64,000 nt of DNA from Casuarina equisetifolia (GCA_028551475.1 CM052358.1:27988853-28052852), one strand, 5' to 3'. Shown: positions 11,101 to 24,164, numbered from the stretch's first letter. The notes: a model not told the origin generated them from the letters alone. Numbers and translations: made by a program.

Positions 11101-14100
11101 ATGAAGAGTGGACTCAAAGACTTTAGATAACATTCTAAACTCTCTCTTGTTGGAAACTGGTCCCAGTGTTTCTGTTCAAAAGACGTGTAAGGGAGATCTA
11201 CTTTTTCTTATCAATGTGGGACTGATACTTTTACACATCTCGTTTAAGTTAGTCAATTTTGTCGGCTGGACTGATCCATATATATGTAAAAGGTTAGGTA
11301 ACTTTGATCCCAGTAGAAGACTGATTCCATTTGTCCCTCTCCAAAAATGTCTCAAGCAGAGAGGAGGAGACGCGCTTCTTATTAGGTCAAAAGATCTGCA
11401 TTTTCTTATCGGCGTGGGATCGATAGGATACTTAAATACTTTAGATAACTTTTAGGGCTTATTAAATTCTAAACTCTCTCCCTCTCCCTCTCTCTCCATC
11501 ACATCAAAAAATAAATAAAAGATATATGTTAGTAGTGGACTCGAAGACTTTTAAGATTTATTAAATTCTAAACTTCTAATATAGTAATAAAATTTAGGTT
11601 AATTTTGTTATATCCAGTACTTCCTATACATGGTATTTGGTATGTAAGAATACGTGTGTAATACAGAAATATTATTTTTAAAATGATAATTTTTGTGATG
11701 ATACCTAAATTGAGAAAACATTTTTAAATTTTTGAGTCCTTTGTCTTCATAATAAAAAATCTTTCAATGATGCATTTGTCTCCATGAAAAAGAAATATTT
11801 TCCTCTCTTTCTCTCACTCTATCTCCCTTTCCTTTTACCTCGCACCCTTTTCCACAAGAGGCTTAAAATGCAAATCTCTTAGAGGAAACTAGTCCTAGTT
11901 GCCCTTGTTCAAAAGGCATCTAAGGGAAATAGGACACGGCTCTTAAAAGGTCAAGATATCTGCATTTTCTTATGGTGTGGGATCGATGCTTTCACATGTG
12001 AAGAGTAAACTTGAAGCTTTTCAGTAACTTTTAGGGCTTATTAAATTTAAACTCTCTTACTCTCTCTCTCTCTCTTCATATTTTCATCTAGAAGCTTGGT
12101 CGTTGGCAAAAGAGTACCATGGTGGTGCAAATTTCCACCACATCGAAAAAAAAAAAGGACATATGTCAAAAGTGGACTTGAAGACTTTTAGGACTTATTA
12201 AATTATAAACGTTTAATCTAGCTACAAAATTTAGGTTAATTTTGATATATCCGATACTTGCTATATATGGTGTTTGGTATGCAAGAATATGTGTGTAATA
12301 TAAAAATATTATTTTTAAAATGATAATTTTTGTGATGACATTTAAATTAAGAAAACATTTTAAATTTTTGAGTCCTTTGTCTTCATAATAAAAAATGTTT
12401 CAATGATGCATTTGTCTCCATAGAAAAAGAAATATTTTCTTCTCTTTCTCTCACTCTCTCTCCCCTTCCCTTTTACCTCCTACCATTTTCCACAAGAGGC
12501 TTAAAATGCAAATCTCTTGGAGGAAACCAGTCCTAGTTGTCCTTGTTCAGAAGATATCTAAGGGAAAGCGGACACCGCTCTTAAGAGGTCAAGAGATCTA
12601 CATTTTCTTACGGTGTGGGATCAATGCATTCACATGTGAAGAGTAAACTTGAAGATTTTCGATAACTTTTAAGGCTTATTAAATTCTAAACTCTCTCTCT
12701 CACACACACACTCCATATTTTTTGTCTAGAAGCTTGGTCATTGGCAAAAGAGTACCATCGTGGTGCAAATTCTCACCACATCGAGAAAAAAATAAAGCAC
12801 ATATGTCAAAAGTGGACCCAAAGGCTTTTTGGACTTATTAAATTCTAAACTTTTGACGTAGCAACAAAATTTAGGTTAATTTTGATATATCTAATACTTG
12901 CTATACATGGTATTTGGTATGCAAGAATACATGTGTAATACAAAAATATTATTTTTAAAATGATAATTTTTGTGATGACATCTAAATTAAGAAAACATTT
13001 TTAAATTTTTGAGTCCTTTCTCCTCGTGATAAAAAATGTTTCAATGATGCATTTGTCTCCATGGAAAAGAAATATTTTCCTCTCTTTCCCTCACACTCTC
13101 TCTCCCTTTCCTTTTACCTCACACCTTTTTCCACAAGAGGCTTAAAATGCAAATCTCTTGGAGGAAACTAATCCTAGTTGTCCTTGTTCAAATGACATCT
13201 AAGGGAAAGAGGACATGGCTCTTAAACGGTCAAGATATCTGCATTTTCTTATGGTGTGGCATAGATGCTTTCACATGTGAAGAGTAAACTTGAAGATTTT
13301 AAAAAACTTTTAGGGCTTATTAAATTCTAATCACTCTCCCTTTCTCTCTCTTCATATTTGTGTCTAGAAGCTTGGTCGTTGGTGAAAGAGTACGATGGTG
13401 GTGTGAATTTCCATCACATCAGGAAAAAAATAAAGGACATATGTCAAAAGTGGACTCAAAGACTTTTAAGGGCTCATTAAATTCTAAACTTTTAAAGTAA
13501 TAACAAAAATAGTGTGTAGTAGGAAAATCTTATTTTTGAAATAATAATTTTTGTGATGAAATACAAATTAAAAAGACTTATTTAAACTTTTCAATTAACC
13601 TTTGTCTTTATAGTGAAAAATGTTTTCATATACACTTATCTCCGTGGAAAAAGAAACGTTTTCCTCTCTTTTTGTCACTCTCTCTCCCTTTCCTTTTATC
13701 TCACACCTTTTTCCCACAAGAGGCTTAAAATGCAAATCTCTTGGAGGAAACTAGTCCTTGTTGTCCCTATTGAAAAGACATCTAAGGGAAAGAGGAGGAC
13801 TCGACTCTTATAGGGTTAAGAGATTTGCATTTTTTACCAATGTGTGGGATTGCCACTTTTATACTCCTCCTTAATTAAAACTTGGTCAATTTTGTTTGCT
13901 AGACTAATCCTTACACATATAAAAAGGATAGTTGGCTTTGATGCCAATAGAAAATTGGTCCCAATTATCCCTTTCCAAAAAATGTCTCAAAGAGAAAGGA
14001 CATGCCTCTTATAAGGCCAAAACATTTGCATTTTCTTATTAAAGTGGGACCAATAGGATACTTGAATATTTTAGATAAATTTTAGGGCTTATTAAATTCT

Positions 14101-14480
14101 AAACTCTCTCTCTATCCTCTATCTCCTTCTCTCTCCATCACATTTAGAAAAGAATAAAGGACATATGTCAAAAGTGGACTCAAAGACTTTTAGGGCTTAT
14201 TAAATTCTAAACTTTTAATGTAGTAACAAAATTTAGATTAATTTTGTCATACCCAATACTTGCTATACATGGTATTTGGTATGCAAGAATATGTGTGCAA
14301 TAAAATTTTCATTTAAAACGATAATTTTTGTGATGAAATCTAAATAAACAAACATTTTAAAATTTTTGAGCCGTTGTCTTCATAATAAAAAATGTTTCCA
14401 TGATGCATTTATCTCCATAGAAAAAGAAATGTTTTCCTCTCTTTCTCTCACTCTCTCTCCCTTTCCCTTTGCCTCGTACC
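11100..14480 (+). repeat. Tandem array of ~635-bp units derived from WRKY 5' flank
   Basis: The marker AAAGTGGACTC/T (TAGTGGACTC in the first) followed by GAAGACTTTT or close variants falls at about 11534, 12168, 12806, 13443 and 14168, giving steps of 634, 638, 637 and 725. A partial unit starts at about 11104. Each unit carries the same TTTTTAAAATGATAATTTTT, a Y-rich run (CTCTCTCACTCTCTCTCC), the phrase CCACAAGAGGCTTAAAATGC, and the TTTAGGGCTTATTAAATTCT segment. The Y-rich run and CCACAAGA phrase are those upstream of the exon-1-like segment in the WRKY blocks. Open frames inside are short and not conserved between units. Confidence 0.85.
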
Positions 14481-15060
14481 TTTTTCCACAAGGGGCTTAA
14501 AAGCCTTTTTGCTATGGTTGAGAGAGAACCTGCCACGAGTGAAGCTTGCCAATGCAGAGAAACCTCCGTGTAAGTCTCCTTCCTACTTTATGAGTGAAGC
14601 TTCCCAATGTAGAGAAACCTTCGTGTAAGTCCTTCCTACTTTCCTCATAGGATTTGTCAAACCTAGAAGTTGTGAAGAAAACAAGAGGAAAGAACAATAT
14701 TGACTGAACAGTTACATACCTGCAACAAATGTGCGTTTACTTCATAGATTCACTCCTTTAAATTCAGATTCGCGCGTCTTTGCATTCCGATCATAACATC
14801 TGACTACAGCCTGTATGCGTTCTCTTCTTTAGTTTCTTTTAAGTCCATTTTGGCATTTACATAAGCAGTACGATTGAGGAGGTACTTTGAAATGCACTTT
14901 ATCACTAATTGATCACATAATCAAATTAAGTAAGCTATGATAATCACCTAATAAAAAAAATATTTAGGACCATTATAGGCTCTTGGTAATTAAATTTATC
15001 TATGTCAAATTCTTATCATACTACTAAGTTAGTATTTCATGTGCAATTTCACTTTCATTC
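14390..15060 (+). repeat. WRKY 5' block fragment without WRKY exons
   Basis: After the last array unit the sequence follows the WRKY block: an exon-1-like segment, TTCACTCCTTTAAATTCAGA, then CATAACATCTGACTACAGCC and CATAAGCAGTACGATTGAGG. It then continues into DNA shared with 50815-50950. The WRKY exons and the rest of the first intron are missing. Confidence 0.75.
14514..14569 (+). other. Orphan WRKY exon-1-like segment
   Basis: A 56-nt open segment reads MVEREPATSEACQCRETS and ends at a GTAAGT donor. A second partial copy of its 3' half (from about 14592, also with GTAAGT) follows directly. No WRKY exon lies downstream, so the segment is orphaned. Confidence 0.5.
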
Positions 15061-15120
15061 CTTTTTTTTTTTTTTTGCACTCTTGAAATCTCATATTTGT
15101 GATATAATAAAAAATTATTC

Positions 15121-15834
15121 AAGAATATATTTAGGAATATTTTACAAGTAATAAGAGAACTTACACAACTAGTCACGGACTCAAAATATAATATTGCCAA
15201 AAGTTATGTAGCACTAAGAGATAATAGAGAAGATACTGAATGGGCAACATTGATATGAAAGAAAGAATACCAAAGTATAATTTTATTTGTTAGATCACTT
15301 TGAAAGATAAACTATCCATAACAGACTAGGTGGCTAAATGGAATAGTTCAATCAATCTACAATGTAACCTTTGCCAACAAGAAGAAGAATTAGAAGAATA
15401 TTTATTTTTTAAATGCAGGTTCACAAATTATATTTGGAAGTCTCTGTTAGGCATGAATAGATTAACTCAAAGAATTGAACACTGGAGAGCTGAAATATGT
15501 TGGATGATCAGGACTGTCAAGAGAAAGAGTTTTGTAGCAACTTTGCTTAGTTTATCTTTTAAGACCGTATTGTATCATATTTGGAGAGAAAGGAATAGAA
15601 GAAGATTTAGTGATACAAGTCCAGATAACTTAACTATTATTGTTAAAATCAAGAGGGACGTGAGAGGAAAGATTTTATTAACCAGAGGAGTCAAGCTTAC
15701 AAATTGTAATAAATTTTTACAAAAGCTTTGGAATTTTCCAAGTGCAATATTTAAGCTTAAATGATGATATTTTTTAACCGAACAATCTTGTAAATTTTTT
15801 ATGGTGATATAAAATTTGAACTTTCACCAAAAAA
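15121..15834 (+). mobile_element. 5'-truncated LINE, A family
   Basis: The 3' end of LINE ORF2 with poly(A), flanked by the direct repeat AAAATTATTC (15111-15120 and 15835-15844). An open stretch at 15330-15764 (144 aa) holds the zf-RVT-like motif, with CNLCQQEEELEEYLFFKC giving Cys and His/Cys spacing typical of the C-terminal domain of plant LINE reverse transcriptases, followed by YHIWRERNRRRF. It is close to LINE A and shows what LINE A looked like before the solo LTR entered it. Ordinary 5' truncation during target-primed insertion explains its structure. Confidence 0.85.
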
Positions 15835-15869
15835 AAAATTATTCTTTTTAACTTGTGGTTAATGTAATA

Positions 15870-16400
15870 TGATTATTTATTTATTTATAAATATATGAGT
15901 TTATTCATCTAAGAACAAGAGAATACAAAAACTTAAGAATATACCCAACACTATAGTTTATTTAATAAAAAATTGAGTTAGGAATCTTCAACTATGACAC
16001 AATAAAATATGCACTTAAAAGGATTTAATATTCTTAAATAAAGATATTCTTCCATATACTAGTTTCTTGGTTTTAGTAAATGAAATTAGTATTTCAATAA
16101 CCTTATTTTGAAAATGTTTACAATTTTGCTTAGACCATATACAATGAATTCATATTAAAAAAGAAAATTTAAGAAGCTTTATAGTCAAATCCTTTCTTTT
16201 AGTGGCTTTAATCATCTATTGTAGTTTAGAATTCCAATCATTGATGATCCTTTGAACACCTTGTTGTATAAGGACACTTTACCAAATATGCCTAATCGAA
16301 TATCTTAAAAAAAGAAGTGTAACCTACTTTCAACTTAAGAACCATAGAAATTACAATATAAGTCAATTGAAGAAAGTTATTAAGATATCACTTCTATTGT
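15870..16400 (-). mobile_element. LINE B-family 3' fragment
   Basis: Read on the minus strand, it resembles the end of LINE B ORF2 (a weak match to NWMIKAS..K and CIWxERNRRRFQN) and its tail. It is heavily decayed. It abuts the truncated left end of the Gypsy LTR. Confidence 0.55.
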
Positions 16401-17244
16401 AAGAAATTTTTCCTTATAAGCCATTGAATAAAGTTTGTGTGGGCTTGTAAAGGAGAGAGGGGCTGAATGGAGGTCTGTTATCGGGCCATAATCTAGTAGG
16501 CCTTGGTCATGTGAGAAGGAAAAGAAAATAAAAAGTAAAAGAAGGCTATCTAGTAGGCCTTGGTCATGAGAGAGAATGGTTGGGCTAGGGAGAGGAGAAC
16601 AATGGCTGAAGCACTGGCGGCAAGGGATCTTGCTAGAGCTCAAAGACAATGTGCGATAGCATGCATCTTACGCATAAAACACAGTAGTTGTGCGACAGCA
16701 GACCACTGGTGTACTTTTCTGGTGAGAAACCCAATTCGACCGATTTTCTAGCCAAATTTAAGTTCTTTCTGGTGATTTGAAAGCAAGTATGGCTTCCCAA
16801 AGCAATTTCTAGCATTTCTGTACCAATTTTGCGGCAGTTTACAGCAATTTCTGGTGAAGAATGCTCAACATTGTCAAAGTCTTCTCTCTTAGATCTATGC
16901 ATTTCTAAGTGATTCTACTCAATCTTTTTACAGATCTACAACCTAGGCATCTTGATTTACATTTTTTGAAGTTTTTGTGAAGATCGGCGACGATGCGTGG
17001 TAGCATGTGCGAATAGCGCATTATGGCGTGTGTATAGTTCATTTCGTCATGTGTTCCAAATGGAACCTTTTCCTCCCCTTGATGTGTAGATTTAAGCATT
17101 TGTTTTGTGATTTGAAAACATTTTTCATAACAACTTAATGTTTTTAATTTATAGAATATGTTGTCTAATTTTTTTTTTTTTTGTGAAAGGTCAAATTATA
17201 TATCACCCGTAAAAAAATTTACAAGATTGTTTGATTACAAAATA

Positions 17245-20200
17245 TCATCATCTAAGCTCAAATATTGCACTTGAAAAATTCCAAAGCTCTTGTAAAAATT
17301 TATTACAATTTGTAAGCTTGACTCCTCTGGTAGATGAAATCTTGTCTCTCACATCCTTCTTGATTTTAGCAATAATGGTTGAGTTTTCTATACTTGTATT
17401 GCTGAATCTTCTTCTATTCTTTTCGCTCCAAATGTGATACAATACGGCCTTGAAAGATATACTAAGCAAAGTAGCTGCAAAGCTCTTTGATAACTCTATT
17501 TTTATAGAGTTATTTTACCTATTTTAGGCAATAAATAACTTTAATAATTGTGAGAAAACATTTGAACTCCTCTTTATTTACCTAAATTTATCTTGTTTAT
17601 GTAACACAAGGAGGCAAGAAGAAAAGGGATGAACATGGAGAGCCTGATGCTTATTGTATGGCAAAATCGTAATATCAAGATCAAGAGAGTCAAGATGGGC
17701 TTGGGCTTTAAATGATTGTTATTAGATTTTATTGTTATTGGGTTTTCTAAATAATTAGAAAACCTAATCATATTAGGAGTTCAAAGCCTAATTAAATTAA
17801 GAGTTCAAAACCTAATTAAATTAAGAGTTCAAAACCCAATTGTTTTAGATCTCTAAGACCCAATTCTACTAAGATAAGAGTAGGTCTAAACCTAAACCCT
17901 ATTTAAGAGAAGAGAACAAGTAAAAGAAAGAGGAGGAGGAAATTGAGCACAACTCAAGAAAGAGGCCAAGAATTCAAGGTTTTCTTGAAGAAAAGACAAA
18001 AAGGGTGACAGACTTCTTGTTCTTGGATTCAAGATGCCTTCTTTATTTCTTATTACCATTCTTCCTCATTATTTCTTTATGCTTTAGTTTATTTTTGTTA
18101 GAGCTACGATGTAACCTAATTATGATGGTATGAATCTTATGATTATTATGTTTTGCAAGATATTTTATTTATGTGAGTTATATATTATTATGCTTAATGC
18201 TTTTAAGTGATTGGCCACCTCTTGAATGATTTAATGTGCATGTTTGAGACTGAGAGGTAATAATATGCAATTGCTTCTTATAATATATAACCATGAATTA
18301 AATGTGGATAGACATATACCATGTTGTTTGTATGGCTTTTGGTGATAAGATAATCGAAAGATTTATTGTAAACTGGGAATGTTCATAGATCCTAATGCAT
18401 TTGGTTTGTTTCAATTCACATATAGAAATATAGTGAATTAATGAACTAAGTAGGTTTGCTATACCTAGACATAAGATAGTAAATAAATTAGGAAGTTTCG
18501 CCATCACATAGATTTTATCCCTCTTGCAAGCATACATAATCTACATTAGTACCTCATAGTTATGGTGAAATCGGACACTTTAACATATTTTGTGTATTTA
18601 GTTTTATTAAATTTAGTTGATTAGTTTATTCTCTATCAATTTAGATTTGTTAGATAAATTCTAGGAGTTGTTCACCGTTAGTAATTAGTTGGCATAGTAA
18701 TCACCAATCTCTGTGGGACGATACTTTTCTTATCATTATATTACTTGTTCGACATGTTCACTTGCATTTAAAATTCACCGAACACTCTTCCTCTTAACAG
18801 TCTTGATCATCCAACATATTTCAGTTCTCCAGTGTTTAATTCTTTGAGTTAATCCATTCATGCCTAACAAAGCCTTCCAAATGTAGTTTGTGAACCTGCA
18901 CTTAAAAAATAAATGTTCATGTGATTTTTCTTCTTGTTGGCAAAGGTTGCATTGTAGATCCACTGAACTATTCCATTTAGCCACCCGATCTGTTATGGAT
19001 AGTTTGTCTCTTAAAATGATCCAACATATAAAATTATGCTTCGGTACTCCTACTTTCCAGACAAGTGCTACCCATTTGGAATCTTCTCTGTTCTCTCTTA
19101 GTGCTACATAACTTTTGGCAATATTGTATTCTGAGTTCGTCACTAGTTGTGTGAGTTCACTTCTTACTTGTAAAATATTCCTAAAACTCCAAGCTAGTGA
19201 TCCTTTCATCTCAACTTCTAATACATTTATTTCCTTCAAATTTTCTGTTATCATCCATTTAACCCATAACGAGTTTGAATTGGGGTGCACAAGAGACCAT
19301 AGGAGTTTTCCAATTACCGCCTTATTCCAAGTGTGAATGTCTATCAAACCTAGTCCTCTAGAAATTTTAGGCCAACAAACTTCTTTCCATGCCACTTTCA
19401 CTACACATCGTCCATTAGATTTACTTGTCCAAAGGAAAGTTCTAATCTTTTTTCAATTTCATAAAGGGTCTGTTTTGGCAGTAGAAAAATTTACATCCAA
19501 TATGTTTGCAATGAGAACAGAACACTTTTTACTAGCTGTAGTCTCCCCCCATAACTAATATGCTTAGACTCCCAACCTTCAATTCTTCTCAATATCTTTT
19601 CTGTCAAGATAGTACAATCTAGGTTGGAGAGTCTTTTAGTAATCAATGGCACTCCTAAGTATTTTATAAGAGTTGGCCTTCTTGGATAGGAATATGATCA
19701 AGTATTAGAGCCTTTTCCTGTTCAGACAAGCCTGAAAAGAAAATTTGACACTTCTCTGGATGCATCTTCAAACCTATTATATCTTCAGACTCTTGCATAG
19801 CATTTAGTAAACACAGTATGGACTCAATATCTCCACGAACAAACAAAAAGAGATCATCAGCAAAGCATAAATGAGTGATCTTTTCTTTGGCACATTTCCA
19901 GTGAAATTTAAACCTTCCAAAAGATACTTTATTTTGTATAATTCTGTTAAGAATCTCCATCACAACAACAAAGAGAAAAGGAAAGAGAGGGTCTCGTTAT
20001 CCAAGTCCCTTTGCCCTCTTAAAAAAACCTATATGAGAGCCATTGATGTTCACAGAATATCCCACAGTATTGATGCAGCTTTCAATCAACAATCTAAATT
20101 TGTTTGGGAACTTCAAAACTTTCAGAGTATTTAGGATTGCATTCCAGTCTATTGAATCATATGCTTTCATAATATCAACCTTAATTGCCACCCTTTTCCC

Positions 20201-21935
20201 ATGAATATCTTTGTGATAATTGTGCATTAACTCTTGACACAACAAAATATTTTCCTTAATGTTCCTTCCTGGCACAAAAGCTGTCTGACAAGGATGTATG
20301 AAATGAGGCAAAGCTAAACTTAATCTTCCTGCCACAATTTTTGATATGATCTTGTACAACACATTGCAACAAGATATTGGTCTAAAATCTTTCATATTGG
20401 TGGCATTAATTTTTTTAGGGACAAGAGAGATTACTATTGAATTTATGCTTCGCAGTAGCTGTCTCCTTTAAAAGAAAGCTATTACTACATCTTCTATGTC
20501 ACTCCCTATAATACTCCATGCTTTCTTGAAGAAGAAGCTATTATATCCATCAGGACCTGGAGCTTTGTAATCACCAAAAGTATTAAGGAGCTTTTGTATA
20601 TCTTCTCTTTGAACGTCTGCTATAAGGCTTCTCTTTATCTCTTCTGGAATTTCCATAGGAAATAACTCTCTTAATCTTGTTTCTGATGGTTGAAGTTGGT
20701 TTGCCCTCACTAGCAAGTTTTGATAGTAACTTAGAATTTTGTTCTTTATCATTACATGATCTTTAGTAAGTTGCCCATCATCTAATTCCAGCTTGACAAT
20801 GTGGTTTTTTGCTCTCCTCTTCATCATGCTTCTGAAAAAGACGTTACTATTACAATCTCCCTATTTTAGCCAATTATTCCTTGATTTTTGCTTCAAAAGT
20901 ATTTCTTCATGCTTGCTATGTATTAGTAACTTTTCTAACCACTCCTTTTCTTCATTGCGCAATTGGGTATTTGAAGGGTCATCAAAGAGCTTTGCTTGTG
21001 CATTTGTAGCTGCTTCCTTGCTACCTCTGTTTTTCTTAGTAGTTCTCCAAATTCCTCTCTATTTAGCTTTCTCAACTCTTTTTTCATTTCCTTCAACTTT
21101 ATCATTATTTTGTACATTATAGTACCATCAACCCTTTGTTGCCAAATATTCTTCACTATTGTCATAAATTGAGGGTTGTCTGGCCAGAAGTTGAAAAATC
21201 TAAAAGTCCTTTTCTGACTTGGTCTATTATTGCCTACCTTGATAGTGCAAGGATTGTGATCTGACAATCCAAGAGTACTAAATTCAATGGAGAAATCCAT
21301 TTACTTTGCAACCATTTAGGGTTTACCAAACATCTATCCAATTTACTGCCTTTGAACCCTATTCCTTTACCTTTGTTCGTCCATGATAAGAGCGGTCCTA
21401 CAAAGTTTGGTTCTATAAGTTCTGCATCACTTATGAACTTGTTGAAATCTTCTATTCCTTCTATCCATCTACTAGCTACACTGACCTTGTCATTTAGATT
21501 CCTCACTGTATTAAAATCCCCTACTAGTAGCCATTAAGTGTTCTTTCCATAACTGTTATAACATTGTGTGAGGTTACTCCAAAGATCCTTTCGTTCATTT
21601 GCTGCATAAATAGCAAATAAGTACCATACTTCATGTCCCTCTTCCACTTTACAATTCACTACCTGTTTAGAACTACTAAGTACTGTAATGTTGAGCTATG
21701 GCTTTTTCCATATAATCCAAATCCTTCTATTTTCATTATCTCTATAATTGTGGACAAACCCCCAATAGGGAAAAAGAGAATCTATCACCCATTATGCTTT
21801 ATCTTTTTTTATTTTGTGTTCTAATAGAATGACAATGTCAGCTTTAACATTCTTGATAACTTCTCGTACCTCCTTTTGTTTAGGGCTTTTATTCAAGCCC
21901 CTGACATTCCATGAAAATATGATCGTTTGTTTGGG
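17245..21935 (-). pseudogene. LINE A ORF2 (endonuclease-reverse transcriptase)
   Basis: Starts near 21930 with IIFSWNVRGLNKSP (the usual start Met codon reads ACG), an AP-type endonuclease N-terminus. It continues with a GDFN motif (about 21510) and SDHNP (about 21263). The reverse transcriptase has RPISCCNVLYKIISK, the catalytic-aspartate motif AIKVDIMKAYDS and the intact active-site motif CFADDLFLFV (about 19850). There is an in-frame stop within the GLxQGDP motif near 20000. The zf-RVT-like end CNLCQQEEKSHEHLFFKC is at about 18920. The frame is split by several stops and shifts and by the solo LTR at 17488-18784. The last 70 residues lie beyond that insert (17248-17469). Confidence 0.85.
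17488..18784 (+). mobile_element. Solo LTR inside LINE A ORF2 (fossil, Gypsy LTR family)
   Basis: It begins TGATAACTCTATTTTTATAG, ends TTCACCGAACA (TG...CA form), and is flanked by the 5-bp duplication CTCTT (17483-17487 and 18785-18789). The LINE sequence resumes exactly across it when compared with the 15121-15834 copy. A solo LTR is the usual outcome of recombination between the two LTRs of a full element. It belongs to the same family as the LTRs of the 16425-30036 element. Confidence 0.9.
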
Positions 21936-21969
21936 GGTATAGTGTTTTCTCCTTCAACACCTTCAAGAC

Positions 21970-23354
21970 CTATAATATCATTGCATCTTTTGCTTCATTT
22001 GGTTCTTGATGATTACTTATCAGCACACTAAATCTATTACTGGTATTGTCCTTCTCACATGTATTCCTTTTAGGGCTCCTTTTGTTTCCCCTTCCATTCA
22101 CACTTGCTTTATTGCTTTGTTCTAATTTGGCTTTTGGACTTGTGATGGATTCAACTTCATGTGTTATTGAATTTACAATCTTATCTCTTATATCCTCATG
22201 TCCTTGGTCCTTATGAACTTGATCTTCATTACCTTTATCCAAATTTTCTTTATCCTCACATCCTTCATCATATTTCTCCATCTGAATTAATGGCTTTTGT
22301 ACTGGAACCCATATCTCTTTTTTCTTTATAACACACTCCTTATTTCCAAAGCAATCACATTTCTTGCATATTTCAGGTAACCAACAATACTCCACTCCTA
22401 CCTTAAAAATAGCACCATTTCCCATGTCAATTTCAAATGAAGTTGGTAGAGAACACTTTGTATCTATTTCAACACATACTTTTGCATATGATATCCTCTG
22501 TCTATGTTTGGTAGCTTTATCCATGTATAGTGGCTTTCCAACAGCACTAGCTACATAGCTCATACCAATCTCATCCCATAGAGCATGTGAGACATTGTGC
22601 AACTTTATCCAAATTGGTATTGAAGTAATTTTTTCTTTTTGTAGTCTAATAGTGTTATGCCATTTTTACAGAAACATTGGTTTTCCTACCACATCACAAA
22701 CTCCAGCTTCTAATACTTCCTCCATCTTTTGTTTATCAGAAAATCTAAAGAAGAAGAAGCCACTGTCTGATGCAGAAATATCTATTAAGCTTTGTTTTCC
22801 CCATTGCTTTTCTACAATTCCTTTTACTATAGAAAATGGTAATTTTGAACCCAAAAAGAAACCCACAACACAATTTTCATAGAATTTACTTCTTCAATAA
22901 CTTCCTTAGGAGGGGCAACTCTAATTTTCCCATCATTTAATACCGGTGGCTGGTATTTCATATGATCATTTTGTGCTAATCCTCTTACTACAACCTTACT
23001 CCAAGATTCATGTTTTCCTTTATGTTTAACACTCTCCTTAAAGATAATGTTGTTTGTCTCTTCTAGCCTCTCATTTTTCTCCTTATTTCTTGTAGGCCCT
23101 TGGAATAAACTTTCTTGGATTTCTTGTTCAATTCTCTCCTTGTCTTGTTGAGATAATACATTATCCTTGGTCATACTTCCTTTAGCCATGTTCCTATTTG
23201 CATGGGTTATTCGTCCAGATTTCATTATTTTAACTTCTGTATCATTATTTTCTCCTAAAGATTTCCAACACTCTTCAAGTTTCCTTATTTTCCTTTTCTC
23301 TCTTCTCTCAAACTCAGCACTCTTTGGGTCTATCCTCTGCAAATCCTTGACCAT
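21970..23354 (-). pseudogene. LINE A ORF1 (DUF4283-like, CCHC RNA-binding protein)
   Basis: The presumed nucleic-acid-binding ORF1 protein. The N-terminal part (from Met at 23354) is charged and Lys/Glu-rich. The middle holds a DUF4283-type core with KGIVEKQWGKQSLIDI and DSGFFFFRFSDKQKMEEV. This is followed by ISYAKVCVEID and the knuckle CKKCDCFGNKEC (C-X2-C-X8-C here; the usual His position is Asn). One frameshift lies near 22860 and one stop near 22664. The C-terminal tail is Glu/Lys-rich. It precedes ORF2 on the same transcript, as in other plant L1 elements. Confidence 0.8.
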
Positions 23355-23740
23355 CAGCAGTTACCAACTTAGTAATTAACTAATTTGATAGACAGGATTT
23401 TGGCAAGATGTACCAAAAGTTCATAATCTATTCAGTATATAGACCTGATAGATTCTGCCTTCTTCTACTGAAAATTTACTTAAATCCCTTTAACTTAACT
23501 TAATAGAAACATGGCTTTTGGTAGGTATATCCTTCTCTTATCACTCCAAAACAAATATCTTAACTAAGCAATCAATAAATTAAAACAAACCATGAACAAC
23601 AAAATTCACACCTAACACTCACTACACCAACTTCTACTTCTAAATTACAAATCCAATGTAAAAATAAAATAAATAAATAGAAAAATTAAACACACAAATA
23701 ACACTCACTTCAGTAGAGGCTATTCTAATTATAATCTAAT

Positions 23741-24164
23741 ATGCAGAAATGTTTTTTTTTTACATTTTTTTTTTTTTTTACACTTACCTCCGAGCCTAGG
23801 AGATCTAGCAATCAGCCATCAGGATCTTGTCTCCCGTTGACCTGCTCTACCTCCTACTGCCTTCCGTTGGCGACCACACGATGGGGATGCGATGTGGAGG
23901 AGCGTTGGGATCTGGGAACGATAGGGAGTCTGGGGACTGGGCCGGCGATTGAGAGCCAAGGGGCGAGGTGGTAGGGTGGGGAGGCGATGGGGGATGGGGG
24001 AACGATAGGGGGGGCAGAGGGATCAAGGAGAGGGCTAAGCAGGGGGGTGCGGTGTGATGGGGGTGCGAGGGGGGGAGGGCACGAGATCTGGGGTCTGTGG
24101 AGGGGTGGGATAGGGGAGTTATGGGAGGAGTGGGGACGATAGGGGGGCGGAGGGATCAGGGAGA
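23741..24164 (-). promoter_or_regulatory. C-rich 5' UTR / presumed internal promoter of LINE A
   Basis: On the plus strand this is G-rich and far richer in GC than its surroundings (for example GGGGTGCGAGGGGGGGAGG). On the element's own strand it is C-rich, like the 5' end of LINE B (34515-35055). Such 5' regions in L1 elements usually hold the internal promoter; here that role is inferred. Confidence 0.55.

Larger units (their letters stand above)
17172..24164 (-). mobile_element. LINE A: near full-length L1-type LINE
   Basis: A minus-strand LINE with a poly(A) tail at its low-coordinate end (the T-run at 17172-17182), flanked by a 14-bp target duplication, ATGTTGTCTAATTT (17158-17171 and 24165-24178). 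In order from 24164 downward it has a C-rich 5' UTR, ORF1 with CCHC, and ORF2 with endonuclease, reverse transcriptase and zf-RVT-like domains. It inserted into the left LTR of the Gypsy fossil and was later hit by a solo LTR (17488-18784). Without that insert it is about 5.7 kb, normal for a plant L1. The reading frames are broken, so it cannot move on its own now. Confidence 0.9.

Noticed and set aside
11108-11455. 115-codon open frame at the start of the tandem array
   Set aside because: The related unit at 13830-14110 does not keep the frame open, and there is no recognisable domain.
11100-14480. CRISPR-like or centromeric satellite array
   Set aside because: Unit length (~635 bp), low copy number and clear origin from WRKY flank DNA fit local tandem duplication; this is a plant nuclear sequence.
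20793-21122. 109-codon plus-strand frame
   Set aside because: It is the antisense reading of LINE A ORF2.
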